The notes beneath the pieces were generated by a model that searched no databases, had not been told where the DNA came from, and saw only the letters and a list, made by a program, of their open reading frames with translations. A stretch of DNA of 64,000 bases from Alphaproteobacteria bacterium (GTDB lineage: Bacteria; Pseudomonadota; Alphaproteobacteria; CALKHQ01), in assembly GCA_041396705.1 (NCBI GenBank), contig JAWKYB010000003.1:124001-188000 (forward strand), written 5' to 3'. Shown one piece after another: positions 18,301-26,143 of this stretch (positions within the stretch are counted from its first letter, which is position 1; every line of letters starts with the position of its first letter). A program made the position numbers and the translations under genes.

Positions 18301-18634
18301 CCGGGACCCGGCCCTGGCCGAGGGCCAGGCCCTGATCAAGCCGGGCAGCATCGCGCACAACCCGATCTTTTTCGGTATCGCAGCGATCGAAGCGATGCTG
18401 CTGGCCGGACTGTGGCCGCGGGCTCGGCTCTATGCCGACGGCATGGAGGCCGCCTTTGCCGAAGAGCCGGTGCCGCTGATCGCCTTCCTCGCCCGGCGCG
18501 GTCGCCTGCTGGCAGACCTGGGCGAGCGACCCGGCGATCCCGGTCTGCGCGGCGAACTGGCCGACTGTCTCGCCGAAGGACGCCGGTTCGGCTACGCGGC
18601 GTTCCTGCAGGCCCTGGAGGCCGCGACGGACTGA
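15387..18634 (+). pseudogene. SAM-domain class III adenylate/guanylate cyclase with AAA ATPase and TPR tail, many frameshifts
   Basis: One long signalling gene split over three frames. N-terminus: SAM-like domain (DIGQWLAGLGLEG ... LPLLTTDDLREIGV). Next a class III cyclase domain: VTVLFADIAGYTDLSSRL and DKHVGD with the two metal-binding Asp, then HVGIATGEVIASRTGD, YTVTGETVNLAS and ETIVSDGVAQAL. Then a STAND/AAA ATPase with Walker A GEAGIGKSRLL. From about 17100 to the stop it is in one frame: ~500 residues of TPR-like helical repeats. Shifts cluster between 15405 and 17100. The layout is familiar from rhizobial and rhodospirillal cyclases. The ATG at 15387 is a best guess, since a shift lies just behind it. 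Confidence 0.8.
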
Positions 18635-18644
18635 GCGGTCGGCG

Positions 18645-19715
18645 CTACGGGATCAGCCGCTCCGCCCGCAGCCTGGCGAACAGGTCGGCGAACGACGTGC
18701 GCGTGGCGACATAGCCGGTGAAGCCGCGTTCGCGGCTCAGCCCCATGTCGCACATCACCTCGATGTCGCGGCCGAGGTCGGCATCGACATGCCACCACGG
18801 CGCCAGCCGCGTCACGTCCGGTTCGGCCAGGCCGTTGTCCGCGGCGATCCGGCGCCATGTGTCGGCGGCGTCGGCCATCATCTCGACCATCGGCTGGGCG
18901 CGGCCGGGGTAGGGCGCCACCGGCAGCCCGAACCAGGCGGCGATGTGCTGCCACATGATCCGCCAGCGGAAATAATCGCCGTTGGCGACGTTGAACGCCG
19001 TGTCCGCCGCTTGCGGCTCGGTCGAGGACCAGACCATGTGGGCGGCGACCTGGCGCGCGTCGGAAACGTCGGTCAGTCCGTCGTGCTGGGTCGGCGAGCC
19101 GGGGAACACGAACGGGCGACCGGTCGCCTTGCAGATGCTGGCATAGACCGCGACCGCTGTGCCCAGGTTCATGGCGTTGCCGGGCGCATAGCCGATGATG
19201 GTATGCGGGCGCGCCACCGACCAGCTGTGACCGCGCCGCCGCGCGCTGTCGAACAGCGCGTCCTCGTGGTCGTAGTAGAAATTGGGGCCCGGCAGGCGCG
19301 GCAGCGATTCCACCAGCGGCGTGTCGATCGGCCGCTTGGCGAAGTCCTCGAACGAGCCGAGATAGTGCTTCAGCCCGGTGACCAGCGCGACATGGCGCAG
19401 GTCGTCGCCGGGAATTGCGGCCAGCGCATTGCGGATCATGGCGCCATTGACCCGGCAGTTCTCTTCCTCGCTGGCGCAGCGCTTCCAGGTGGCGAAGAAG
19501 GCGTGGGTCACCGGGCCGGCCGCGGCCAGCGCCATCCGGGTTGCCGCGGCATCGGTAAGGTCGCAGTGGATCTCGCTGACCCCGGCAAGACCCGGGCTCT
19601 GCGCGCGGGCGGTGCCGACCACGTCCAAGCCGCCGTCGGCCAGCAGCCGCTCCGCCAGGTTGCGGCCGACCATGCCGGAAATGCCGAAGATCAGGGCCCG
19701 CCTGGCCTGTGCCAT
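18645..19715 (-). CDS. PRISE-family SDR (progesterone 5-beta-reductase/iridoid-synthase-like)
   Basis: 356 residues. GISGMVGRNLAERLL is the NADPH-binding glycine loop. HAFFATWKRC, VTGLKHYLGSF (catalytic Lys) and LPGPNFYYDHEDALF (catalytic Tyr) match the PRISE family, which reduces 1,4-enones rather than acting as classical SDRs. WSVARPHTIIGYAPGNAMN follows. Bacterial members are thought to be promiscuous enone reductases; the native substrate is unknown. ATG 19715 starts at MAQARRALIFGISG, and in-frame sequence further upstream is Arg/Ser-rich and not conserved-looking. It converges with the cyclase gene. Confidence 0.88.
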   Translation of the reverse strand: MAQARRALIFGISGMVGRNLAERLLADGGLDVVGTARAQSPGLAGVSEIHCDLTDAAATRMALAAAGPVTHAFFATWKRCASEEENCRVNGAMIRNALAAIPGDDLRHVALVTGLKHYLGSFEDFAKRPIDTPLVESLPRLPGPNFYYDHEDALFDSARRRGHSWSVARPHTIIGYAPGNAMNLGTAVAVYASICKATGRPFVFPGSPTQHDGLTDVSDARQVAAHMVWSSTEPQAADTAFNVANGDYFRWRIMWQHIAAWFGLPVAPYPGRAQPMVEMMADAADTWRRIAADNGLAEPDVTRLAPWWHVDADLGRDIEVMCDMGLSRERGFTGYVATRTSFADLFARLRAERLIP

Positions 19716-19752
19716 CGTCTCGTCGCCTCCGCTCGCTTTCGATGTGGCGCGG

Positions 19753-20775
19753 TCACTGCCAGAAGTTCTGCGCCGCCTGCCAGAAGGCGCGCGCATCGAC
19801 CGCCATGTTGTCGTCGTACCGGCCTTCGGCATTGGGATAGGTCGCCGATTCCAGCGCGAGAATGCGATAGCCGTCGCCGTCGTCGATGAAAAGCGGCGAG
19901 CCGGAGTCGCCGGGCAGCGTGTCGCATTGGTGGTAGATGGTGCCGTCGTCCCAGACCTGCACGACCGGACATGACAGGTTGGCCGACAGGAACGCCATGC
20001 TGTCGCCGCTGTAGCCGCCCTGCTTGACGAACAGGGTGCCGCGGTCGACCTCGCGGGTCAGCCAGGCCTCGTCGAGCGCCTCGACGCGGAACCAGCCGAG
20101 TCGCTGGCCGATGGGCGCGTCGAGCACCAGGATCGCCCAGTCGTATCCGTCGACCTCGGACGTCTCGGTGTGCAGCTGGATGTCGAACTGCGGCGGCACG
20201 TAGAAGTCGATAATGCCGGCCTTGGCGACCGACTTCGGGCCGTCGGCGCCGGCCAGGAAGGTCAGCGGCCGGTCGATGCCGCGCGGTCCCTCGCCGCCGA
20301 ACATGCAGTGCGCGGCGGTCAGCACGGTCGACGGACCGATCAGCGAGCCGGTGCACGACCCCCCGGATTCGAACGCGATGCGCCCGATCATCCGCCAGGG
20401 CAGTTCGGTCGAGTCCGGCCAGACCCGGTCGTCGTGGCCGAAGAACACCCGGCTCTGGTCGATGCCCGCGGCGCGGCAATCGGCGGTATCGGTATAGGGA
20501 ATGCACACGCCGGTGCCGGCCGGCTCGTCGCATTCGCCGTCGCGGCTGTAGATGCACGATTCCGGGCCGGGCGGCGTGCCGGCACGGCGGCAGTCCCAAC
20601 TGTCGGTTCCCTCCGCGCACAGCCCGGTGCCGTAGCCCTCGTCGCACTCGCCGTCATAGCGATACTCGCAGGTGTCGGTCTGCGCCCGCGCCGACTCCGG
20701 CGGCGAGCCCGCCAGCAGCGGCGCCGCCAGCAGCAGCGTGGCCAGCGCGTGCGCGCCCGTCTTCCTGGTCCCCAT
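19753..20775 (-). CDS. Secreted trypsin-like serine protease with two N-terminal cysteine repeats
   Basis: 340 residues. A signal peptide (ALATLLLAAPLLAGS) is followed by two copies of a four-Cys module with identical spacing: Cys36/44/53/62 and Cys74/82/91/100 (each reading C.Y..DGECDE...GTG.C...TD..DCR). Then a chymotrypsin-fold domain: SLIGPSTVLTAAHC (His156), YDWAILVLD (Asp212) and DTLPGDSGSPLF (Ser291), a complete triad. Start at 20775 is chosen because the signal peptide begins there; an ATG at 20805 would add ten residues. It is divergent from the aldolase operon. The repeats may bind a surface ligand or act as an inhibitory prodomain; that is inference. Confidence 0.87.
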   Translation of the reverse strand: MGTRKTGAHALATLLLAAPLLAGSPPESARAQTDTCEYRYDGECDEGYGTGLCAEGTDSWDCRRAGTPPGPESCIYSRDGECDEPAGTGVCIPYTDTADCRAAGIDQSRVFFGHDDRVWPDSTELPWRMIGRIAFESGGSCTGSLIGPSTVLTAAHCMFGGEGPRGIDRPLTFLAGADGPKSVAKAGIIDFYVPPQFDIQLHTETSEVDGYDWAILVLDAPIGQRLGWFRVEALDEAWLTREVDRGTLFVKQGGYSGDSMAFLSANLSCPVVQVWDDGTIYHQCDTLPGDSGSPLFIDDGDGYRILALESATYPNAEGRYDDNMAVDARAFWQAAQNFWQ

Positions 20776-20855
20776 GTGCCGGTGTTCCGTTCCTCTCCCC
20801 ATCCCTGCCGGAGTTTGGCCAAAGCGCGTCGCCCTTTCCATAGGCAATTCCGGCA

Positions 20856-20879
20856 AATCGACATGACGGGTTGTCGATT
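20856..20879. promoter_or_regulatory. Inverted repeat, probable operator
   Basis: AATCGACA and TGTCGATT form a perfect 8-base inverted repeat with an 8-base spacer, in the 168-base gap between the divergent protease and aldolase genes, 65 bases before the aldolase start. Size and symmetry fit a dimeric repressor (GntR or LacI size class); no regulator gene is adjacent. Confidence 0.5.
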
Positions 20880-20943
20880 GACGTGGCGGCGATCGGCGCC
20901 GCACTGTCCTCGCCGACGGGCAAACCGCGACGGGAGGGGGGAA

Positions 20944-21732
20944 ATGGCCGAGGGAAGCGTGCGCGCGCGGCTGGCGGCGGGCGACCGGTGCTTCGGCACC
21001 ATGGTGTTCGAGCTGTTCACGCCGGGAATCGGCGCGATCCTGGCCAACGCCGGCTACGACTTCGCCATCTTCGACATGGAGCACAGCGGCGTCGGCATCG
21101 ACACGATCAAGGCACAGGTCGCCTATGCGCGCGGGCTGGGCCTGGAGGCCTATGTGCGCGTGCCCGACGGCGCCTACAGCACCATCGCGCCGGTGATGGA
21201 CGCCGGCGCCCGCGGCATCATGGTGCCGATGGTCGAGACCGGCGCACAGGCGCAGGCCATCGCCGACGCGGTGCGCTACCGGCCCGAGGGCCGGCGTGGG
21301 CTCGCCTTCGGCATCGCCCACGACGACTATGGCGGGCGACCGCCGGCCGAGACCATGGCCGACGCCAATGCGCGAAACGTGGTCATCTGCCTGGTCGAGA
21401 CCCGCAAGGGGATCGACAATGCCGCCGATATCGTCGCGGTGCCGGGGGTCGACATCGGCTGGCTGGGCCATTTCGACCTGACCAACGACATGGGCATCAC
21501 CGCGCAGTTCGAGCATCCCGATTTCCTGCGCGCGGCCGAAGGGTTCGGCCGCACCTGTGCGGCGGCCGGCAAGGCGGCCGGCATCCTCGACGCCAACCCG
21601 GCGATGCTGGAGCGTTTCGCCGGTTTCGGCTACCGCGCGCTCGGCTACGCCACCGACGTCGCCGCGCTGAAGCTGGCCTACCGCAACGGCCTGGAGATGC
21701 TGCGCGGCCTGCCGCGGCCCGCCGCCAACTGA
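20944..21732 (+). CDS. HpcH/HpaI-family class II aldolase
   Basis: 262 residues. VFELFTPGIGAILANAGYDF, AIFDMEHSGVGIDTIKAQV, AYVRVPDGAYSTIAPVMDAG and ARGIMVPMVETGAQA are the TIM-barrel strands of 2-keto-3-deoxy-acid aldolases (HpaI, GarL, YfaU). MVETG and VETRKGIDN carry metal-ligand Glu, and GHFDLTNDMG the Asp ligand region. It should split a 2-keto-hydroxy acid into pyruvate and an aldehyde. ATG 20944 sits behind GGGAGGGG. An SDR gene follows 39 bases on and may supply or remove the keto acid or aldehyde. The operon is probably controlled through the inverted repeat at 20856-20879. Confidence 0.88.
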   Translation: MAEGSVRARLAAGDRCFGTMVFELFTPGIGAILANAGYDFAIFDMEHSGVGIDTIKAQVAYARGLGLEAYVRVPDGAYSTIAPVMDAGARGIMVPMVETGAQAQAIADAVRYRPEGRRGLAFGIAHDDYGGRPPAETMADANARNVVICLVETRKGIDNAADIVAVPGVDIGWLGHFDLTNDMGITAQFEHPDFLRAAEGFGRTCAAAGKAAGILDANPAMLERFAGFGYRALGYATDVAALKLAYRNGLEMLRGLPRPAAN

Positions 21733-21771
21733 CTCCCCGAATCACCCAGGAACGACAGGAAGGGCAAGGAC

Positions 21772-22521
21772 ATGCGCTTGACCGACAAGGTGGCGCTGGT
21801 CACCGGCGCGGGCTCGGGCTTCGGCGCCGGCATCGCGCGCACGTTCGCACGCGAAGGCGCGAAGGTCGCCGTTGTCGATATCAACCGGGCCGGGGCGGAC
21901 GCGGTTGCCGCCGAGATCGGCGAGGCCGCGGCCGCGATCACCGGCGACGTGGCGAACGGCGCGTCGGTGCAGGCGGCGGTCGACCAGACGCTGGCGCGTT
22001 TCGGCCGGCTCGACATCGTCGTCAACAACGCCGGCGTCAGCCATCGCAACCGGCCGATGCTGGAGGTCGACGAGGCCGAGTTCGACCGCGTGTTCGCGGT
22101 CAACGTCAAGGGCATCTTCCACATGGCCCATGCCGCGGTGCCGGTGCTGCGCCGCCAGGGCGGCGGCGTGATCCTCAATGTCGGCTCCACCGCCGGCATC
22201 CGGCCGCGGCCGGGGCTGACCTGGTACAATGCCAGCAAGGGCGCCGCCAACCTGATGACCAAGTCGATGGCGGTCGAACTCGCCCCGGACGGCATCCGGG
22301 TGTGCGGGCTGGCCCCGGTAATGGGCGAGACGGCGCTGCTGGAGACCTTCATGGGCGTGCCGGACACGCCGGAGAACCGGGCCCGGTTCGTCGCCACCAT
22401 CCCGCTCGGCCGCATGAGCCAGCCGCAGGACATTGCCAACGCCGCCCTGTTCCTGGCCTCGGACGAGGCCGCCTTCCTGACCGGCGTGGTGTTGGAGGTC
22501 GACGGCGGCCGCTGCGTCTGA
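21772..22521 (+). CDS. Short-chain dehydrogenase/reductase, FabG-like
   Basis: 249 residues, a classical SDR: VTGAGSGFGAGIA cofactor loop, Asp of VVDINRAG pointing to NAD rather than NADP, NNAG, catalytic Ser in NVGSTAGIRPR, YNASKGA (Tyr-x-x-x-Lys), and the C-terminal LTGVVLEVDGGRCV common to sugar and hydroxy-acid dehydrogenases. It sits 39 bases behind the aldolase with a good AGGAAGGGCAAGGAC leader, so the two are an operon; oxidation of a hydroxy acid to the aldolase's substrate is a reasonable guess. Confidence 0.9.
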   Translation: MRLTDKVALVTGAGSGFGAGIARTFAREGAKVAVVDINRAGADAVAAEIGEAAAAITGDVANGASVQAAVDQTLARFGRLDIVVNNAGVSHRNRPMLEVDEAEFDRVFAVNVKGIFHMAHAAVPVLRRQGGGVILNVGSTAGIRPRPGLTWYNASKGAANLMTKSMAVELAPDGIRVCGLAPVMGETALLETFMGVPDTPENRARFVATIPLGRMSQPQDIANAALFLASDEAAFLTGVVLEVDGGRCV

Positions 22522-22529
22522 GCGCCGCG

Positions 22530-22889
22530 CTACTGCTGCAGCGAGCGCTCGAAGTCGTCGCCGAGATTCTGCATGAACGTGGCGATCGGCATGTCCGGCA
22601 CGTTCGGGCAGATCTGCTGGAAGGCGTTGACCACGTCGGCCGATGCCTGCGCGAAGCCGGCTGCGGCCAGCGGTCCGTCCGCGTCGCCGCCGAAGCGGCC
22701 GTACATGTAGCCGATCGACCAGAACACCATCATGTTCGCACGGATGCGTTCCTCGCCCGGCTGCGATGCCAGCAGCTGGCTGCAGGTATAGACGAACGGA
22801 TCCGCCTCTTCGGCCTGGCCAGCGGCCGGCAGCCCCGGCAGCAGCAGGACGGCCGCAGCCGCGCGGAGAAGGGTGGTCCGGACAGGCAA
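22530..22889 (-). CDS. Small periplasmic protein, HdeA-like
   Basis: 119 residues from TTG 22889 (AGGAG seven bases ahead; a GTG at 22904 would add five residues). A Sec signal peptide (LLRAAAAVLLLPGLPAAGQA) precedes a helical domain with two Cys (36, VYTCSQLL, and 94, QQICPN), the layout of the HdeA/HdeB acid-stress chaperone fold, with SIGYMYGRFGG between. Many alphaproteobacteria have such proteins of unknown role. It converges with the SDR gene and is divergent from the receiver/PAS regulator. Confidence 0.65.
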   Translation of the reverse strand: MPVRTTLLRAAAAVLLLPGLPAAGQAEEADPFVYTCSQLLASQPGEERIRANMMVFWSIGYMYGRFGGDADGPLAAAGFAQASADVVNAFQQICPNVPDMPIATFMQNLGDDFERSLQQ

Positions 22890-22904
22890 TGTTTCGCTCC
22901 TCAC

Positions 22905-23125
22905 CGAGTTCGTTCCGACCCTAGGCGGGATCGCACCCCATGGCCAGCCAAGAAGGGAGCCGCATACGGAAGTATATCGTACAGATTGTCTCTGTTGTTT
23001 GATTTGCTCGTCAATAGCGATAACTATCTGTCAACTGCAACTGAATATGCTTCGGCCAAAGAGGGCTGCGCAGTCGCCTTTCGGTTGCCGCGGAGCGATT
23101 GCATACAAGGATTTGAGCCGGACCG
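22905..23125 (+). promoter_or_regulatory. AT-richer promoter region of a divergent pair
   Basis: About 220 bases with no gene between the HdeA-like protein and the receiver/PAS gene. From about 22965 to 23060 the base composition drops well below that of the flanks (e.g. GAAGTATATCGTACAGATTG, ATAGCGATAACTATC), as expected of promoters in this GC-rich genome. A TTGCTC/GATAAC pair at 17-base spacing near 23003-23031 could be a sigma-70-type promoter; no clear operator was found. Confidence 0.35.
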
Positions 23126-25123
23126 ATGCTTGCACCTGCGCCTGCTGCCAGGATGACCACGGATACCGCGAGCGCCGCGGCGACGGCTCGGCCGACCGCA
23201 ATCCTGGTCATCGACGACGATCGCGACGCGGTGGCGCAGGCGCGCCAGCACCTGGAGGCGAGCTCGGCGCGGCGGTTCACGGTCGCCGGCGCCGACCTGC
23301 TGGCCGACGGGCTCGTGCAGATCCAGTGCGAGCCGTTCGATGCGGTCGTGCTAGCCATCGCATTGCCAGACGCGAACGGGATGGACGGGGTCGACCGCAT
23401 CCGCGAGATCGCGCCGACGCTGCCGGTGTTCGTCTGGTCCGACACCGGATCGGACGAAGCGGCGCTGGACGCGATCCGGGCGGGCGCCCAGGACTTCCTG
23501 GTCAAGGCGCCGCGGCTCTATCCGGCCTTGCCGCGGATCATGGGCTATGCGGTCGAGCGACAGCAGATGCTGCGCCAGACCCAGCAGCTCACCGACGAGC
23601 GCAAGCGGGCCGAAGTGCTGTTCTCGAAAATGCTGCAGGTGGTGAGCGACGCGGTCGTGGTGACCGACCGCAAGGGAGCGATCCAGCTTGCCAACCTGGC
23701 GATGCTGCGCCTGCTGGGCGTGGGCCTGCGCGACGCAATCGGCAAGCCGATCGGGCAGTTCCTCGGCGGCGGTACCGACATCAGCGCCCTGGACGGCATG
23801 TGGCTGCAGGCCGAGGTCGGCGACGTGCCGGCCACCGCCAGCGTCACCGTCGACGGCCCCGACGGGCCGATCCAGGCGCGGGCGACCAGCGTGTCGGTGG
23901 AGATGCAGCGCAAGCAGCGTTGCTTCCTGAGCAGCTTCGCCATGTCGCTGAATGCCGAGGCCGACGCGGAACTGGCGAATGCGCTGGAGGAGATGCAGGC
24001 CGACGTCGACGTGATCGCAGGGCGCATCCAGCTGGTCGGGCTGGAATCGGTGCGCGCCCGGCTGGGCAAGGACTGGGACCAGTTCGCCGACAAGGCGCGC
24101 CAGTATGCACGCGAGACGATCGACCGGCACCTCGCCCCCGGCGACGCCTTCCGCGAGACCCCGAAGGGCGATTTCCTGCTGGTGTTCAAGGACCCGGACG
24201 AGAACAAGGCGTGGAACTGCGCACAGCTGATCGCGCTGGAGGTCGAGCAGGCGATCCTGACGGCGGTGGTGGCGCAGAACGACCGCTTCGGGCTGACCGA
24301 CGACGAGATCGATGCCATCGCGGGCGTATCGGGCAACGTGGCCGCGGCGACGCTCAGCCCCGACGACGCCGGCTCCATCGACAACCTGGCCCGCGCGGTC
24401 GAGGACCGGCTGCGCACGGCGACCGAACAGTTCAAGCAGAACCAACGCGCCACGTTGCAACAGGTGGAACGCACCGGCCGGCCGCGCTTCCTTGCCGTCT
24501 ACACCGCCCAGCGCAAGCGCGCGCCCTTTGCCCTGTTCCAGTTCGACGAACAGAGCCAGCGCATGCTGGAGCGCCTGAAATCGAGCGTGGAGGGTGGCTC
24601 TGAGGCCGAGCGCCAGCTCAGCGTCATCTCGCTCGGCCGGGCCATCGACCTGCTGCTGGGCACCAGCGAGCGCGAGCTGCCGATGCTGTGCGTCGACCTG
24701 GCGGTCGGGCTGTTGCAGAACCCGGCGGAGCGGGATCGCTGCCTGTCGATCTGCGAGGTGCTCGACGACCGGACCCGGTTGCGGCTGGCGCTGTGCCTGA
24801 CCGACATCGGCCTCAACATGCCCGACGCGCGGCTGCAGGAATGCGTGGCGCGGATCAAGCCCTACTGCCGGCTGCAGATGGCCGAGGTCAACCCGCGCAT
24901 GATCGTCGCCCGCGACCCGTCGCAATTCGGCGTCTCTGTCATCCGTGTGCCCTACGACCAGTTCAAGCGGGCGGGCGCGCGCGACGGCGACGGCGGGCGG
25001 TCGCTGGCGATCCGGACGCAGCGCGTCGGCGTCAGGCTGCTGGTGACCGGGATCCCGAGCCTGGCGGAAAGCAACGTGCTCGGCCGCAACGGCGTCGACC
25101 TGATGAGCCTGCTGCAGACCTGA
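23126..25123 (+). CDS. Receiver/PAS regulator with degenerate receiver and EAL-like tail
   Basis: 665 residues. Residues ~24-145 form a receiver domain (ILVIDDDRDAV, IRAGAQDFLVK), but the phosphoacceptor Asp is Ala77 (FDAVVLAIALPDANG), so it cannot be phosphorylated in the usual way. A coiled segment (QQMLRQTQQLTDERKRAE) leads to a PAS domain (SDAVVVTDRKGAIQLANLAM). The middle ~250 residues match no family I recognise. The last ~170 (DLAVGLLQNPAERDRCLSIC ... VRLLVTGIPSLAESNVLG) look like a decayed EAL/TIM-barrel end without catalytic motifs. It is probably a cytoplasmic signalling adaptor. Start: ATG 23126, with AAGGA 13-17 bases ahead. Confidence 0.7.
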   Translation: MLAPAPAARMTTDTASAAATARPTAILVIDDDRDAVAQARQHLEASSARRFTVAGADLLADGLVQIQCEPFDAVVLAIALPDANGMDGVDRIREIAPTLPVFVWSDTGSDEAALDAIRAGAQDFLVKAPRLYPALPRIMGYAVERQQMLRQTQQLTDERKRAEVLFSKMLQVVSDAVVVTDRKGAIQLANLAMLRLLGVGLRDAIGKPIGQFLGGGTDISALDGMWLQAEVGDVPATASVTVDGPDGPIQARATSVSVEMQRKQRCFLSSFAMSLNAEADAELANALEEMQADVDVIAGRIQLVGLESVRARLGKDWDQFADKARQYARETIDRHLAPGDAFRETPKGDFLLVFKDPDENKAWNCAQLIALEVEQAILTAVVAQNDRFGLTDDEIDAIAGVSGNVAAATLSPDDAGSIDNLARAVEDRLRTATEQFKQNQRATLQQVERTGRPRFLAVYTAQRKRAPFALFQFDEQSQRMLERLKSSVEGGSEAERQLSVISLGRAIDLLLGTSERELPMLCVDLAVGLLQNPAERDRCLSICEVLDDRTRLRLALCLTDIGLNMPDARLQECVARIKPYCRLQMAEVNPRMIVARDPSQFGVSVIRVPYDQFKRAGARDGDGGRSLAIRTQRVGVRLLVTGIPSLAESNVLGRNGVDLMSLLQT

Positions 25124-25256
25124 GGTCGCGCGGCCGTATGGCCGACCGTCACAGAAGATTCAAGCGCGTGTCACGCGACTGACGTCGGATCGACCGACAC
25201 TCGTGCCGCTGCGCCCGACCGCGGAGTCAGGCGCCGGATGGCGGGCAGGAGTGGCG

Positions 25257-26081
25257 ATGCTTTCGCTGGACAAACTGACCAAGCGCTTCGGTGCGACCAA
25301 GGCCGTCGATGCGGTCGACCTGCAGATTCCCGACGGCCAGATGGTCGGCGTGATCGGCCAGTCGGGGGCCGGCAAGTCGACACTGCTGCGGATGGTCAAC
25401 CGGCTGTCGGACCCGTCTTCCGGCCAGATCCGCTTCGGCGATGTCGACGTCACCGCCTTGCGCGGGGCGGCGCTGCGCGACTGGCGCACCCGCTGCGCGA
25501 TGATCTTCCAGCAGTTCAACCTGGTGAACCGCATCGACGTCCTGTCGAACGTGCTGATGGGCCGCCTCAACTATCACGGCACCGCGTCGGCTCTGTGCAT
25601 GCGCTTCACCCGGGCCGAGCGCGCCCACGCGATCCGCGCGCTCGACCGGCTCGACATCGCCCACGCCGCGCTGCAGCGCGCCGACACCCTTTCCGGCGGT
25701 CAGCAGCAGCGCGTGGCGATCGCGCGCGCCCTGGTGCAGGAGCCGAAGATCCTGCTTGCCGACGAGCCGATCGCCTCGCTCGACCCGCGCAACGCGCGGA
25801 TCGTGATGGATGCGCTGCGCAGCATCAATCGCGCCGACGGGAAGACGGTGATCTGCAACCTGCACACGCTGGATACTGCGCGGGCATATTGCGACCGCAT
25901 CGTCGCGATGTACCGCGGCCGGGTGGTGTTCGACGGCGTGCCCGACGAGCTGTCGGCCGACGTGGTGCGCGCGATCTATGGCGGTGCCGACGCCGAGGAG
26001 TTCGACGAGGCGATCACGTCGACCGGCATGGTCCCGGCCCGCGAGCGCGCGCGGAATCCCGAGCACCGCGTCTGGCACTGA
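25257..26081 (+). CDS. phnC: Phosphonate ABC transporter ATPase
   Basis: 274 residues. Walker A GQSGAGKSTLLRM, Q-loop IFQQFNLVNRIDVLSNVLMG (the NLV.R..VL.N...G stretch is characteristic of PhnC), signature LSGGQQQRVAIARAL, Walker B ILLADEPIASLDP, then VICNLHTLDTAR. ATG 25257 is placed by GGCAGGAGTGGCG just ahead; in-frame sequence upstream is not conserved-looking. It heads phnC-phnD-phnE-phnE. No C-P lyase or phosphonatase gene is nearby, so the importer may serve a distant pathway or import a phosphonate or phosphite analogue. Confidence 0.92.
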   Translation: MLSLDKLTKRFGATKAVDAVDLQIPDGQMVGVIGQSGAGKSTLLRMVNRLSDPSSGQIRFGDVDVTALRGAALRDWRTRCAMIFQQFNLVNRIDVLSNVLMGRLNYHGTASALCMRFTRAERAHAIRALDRLDIAHAALQRADTLSGGQQQRVAIARALVQEPKILLADEPIASLDPRNARIVMDALRSINRADGKTVICNLHTLDTARAYCDRIVAMYRGRVVFDGVPDELSADVVRAIYGGADAEEFDEAITSTGMVPARERARNPEHRVWH

Positions 26082-26143
26082 TGTCCCCGCGGCAGGGCCG
26101 CGACGGATGCCCAAATCGTCAATCAAGCTGTGAGGTAGAGGGA

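Noticed and set aside
12039..18634. Region of genuine pseudogenes or a degraded genomic island
   Set aside because: No mobile element, no change in base composition, all catalytic motifs kept; single-base indels at runs fit sequencing or assembly error better.
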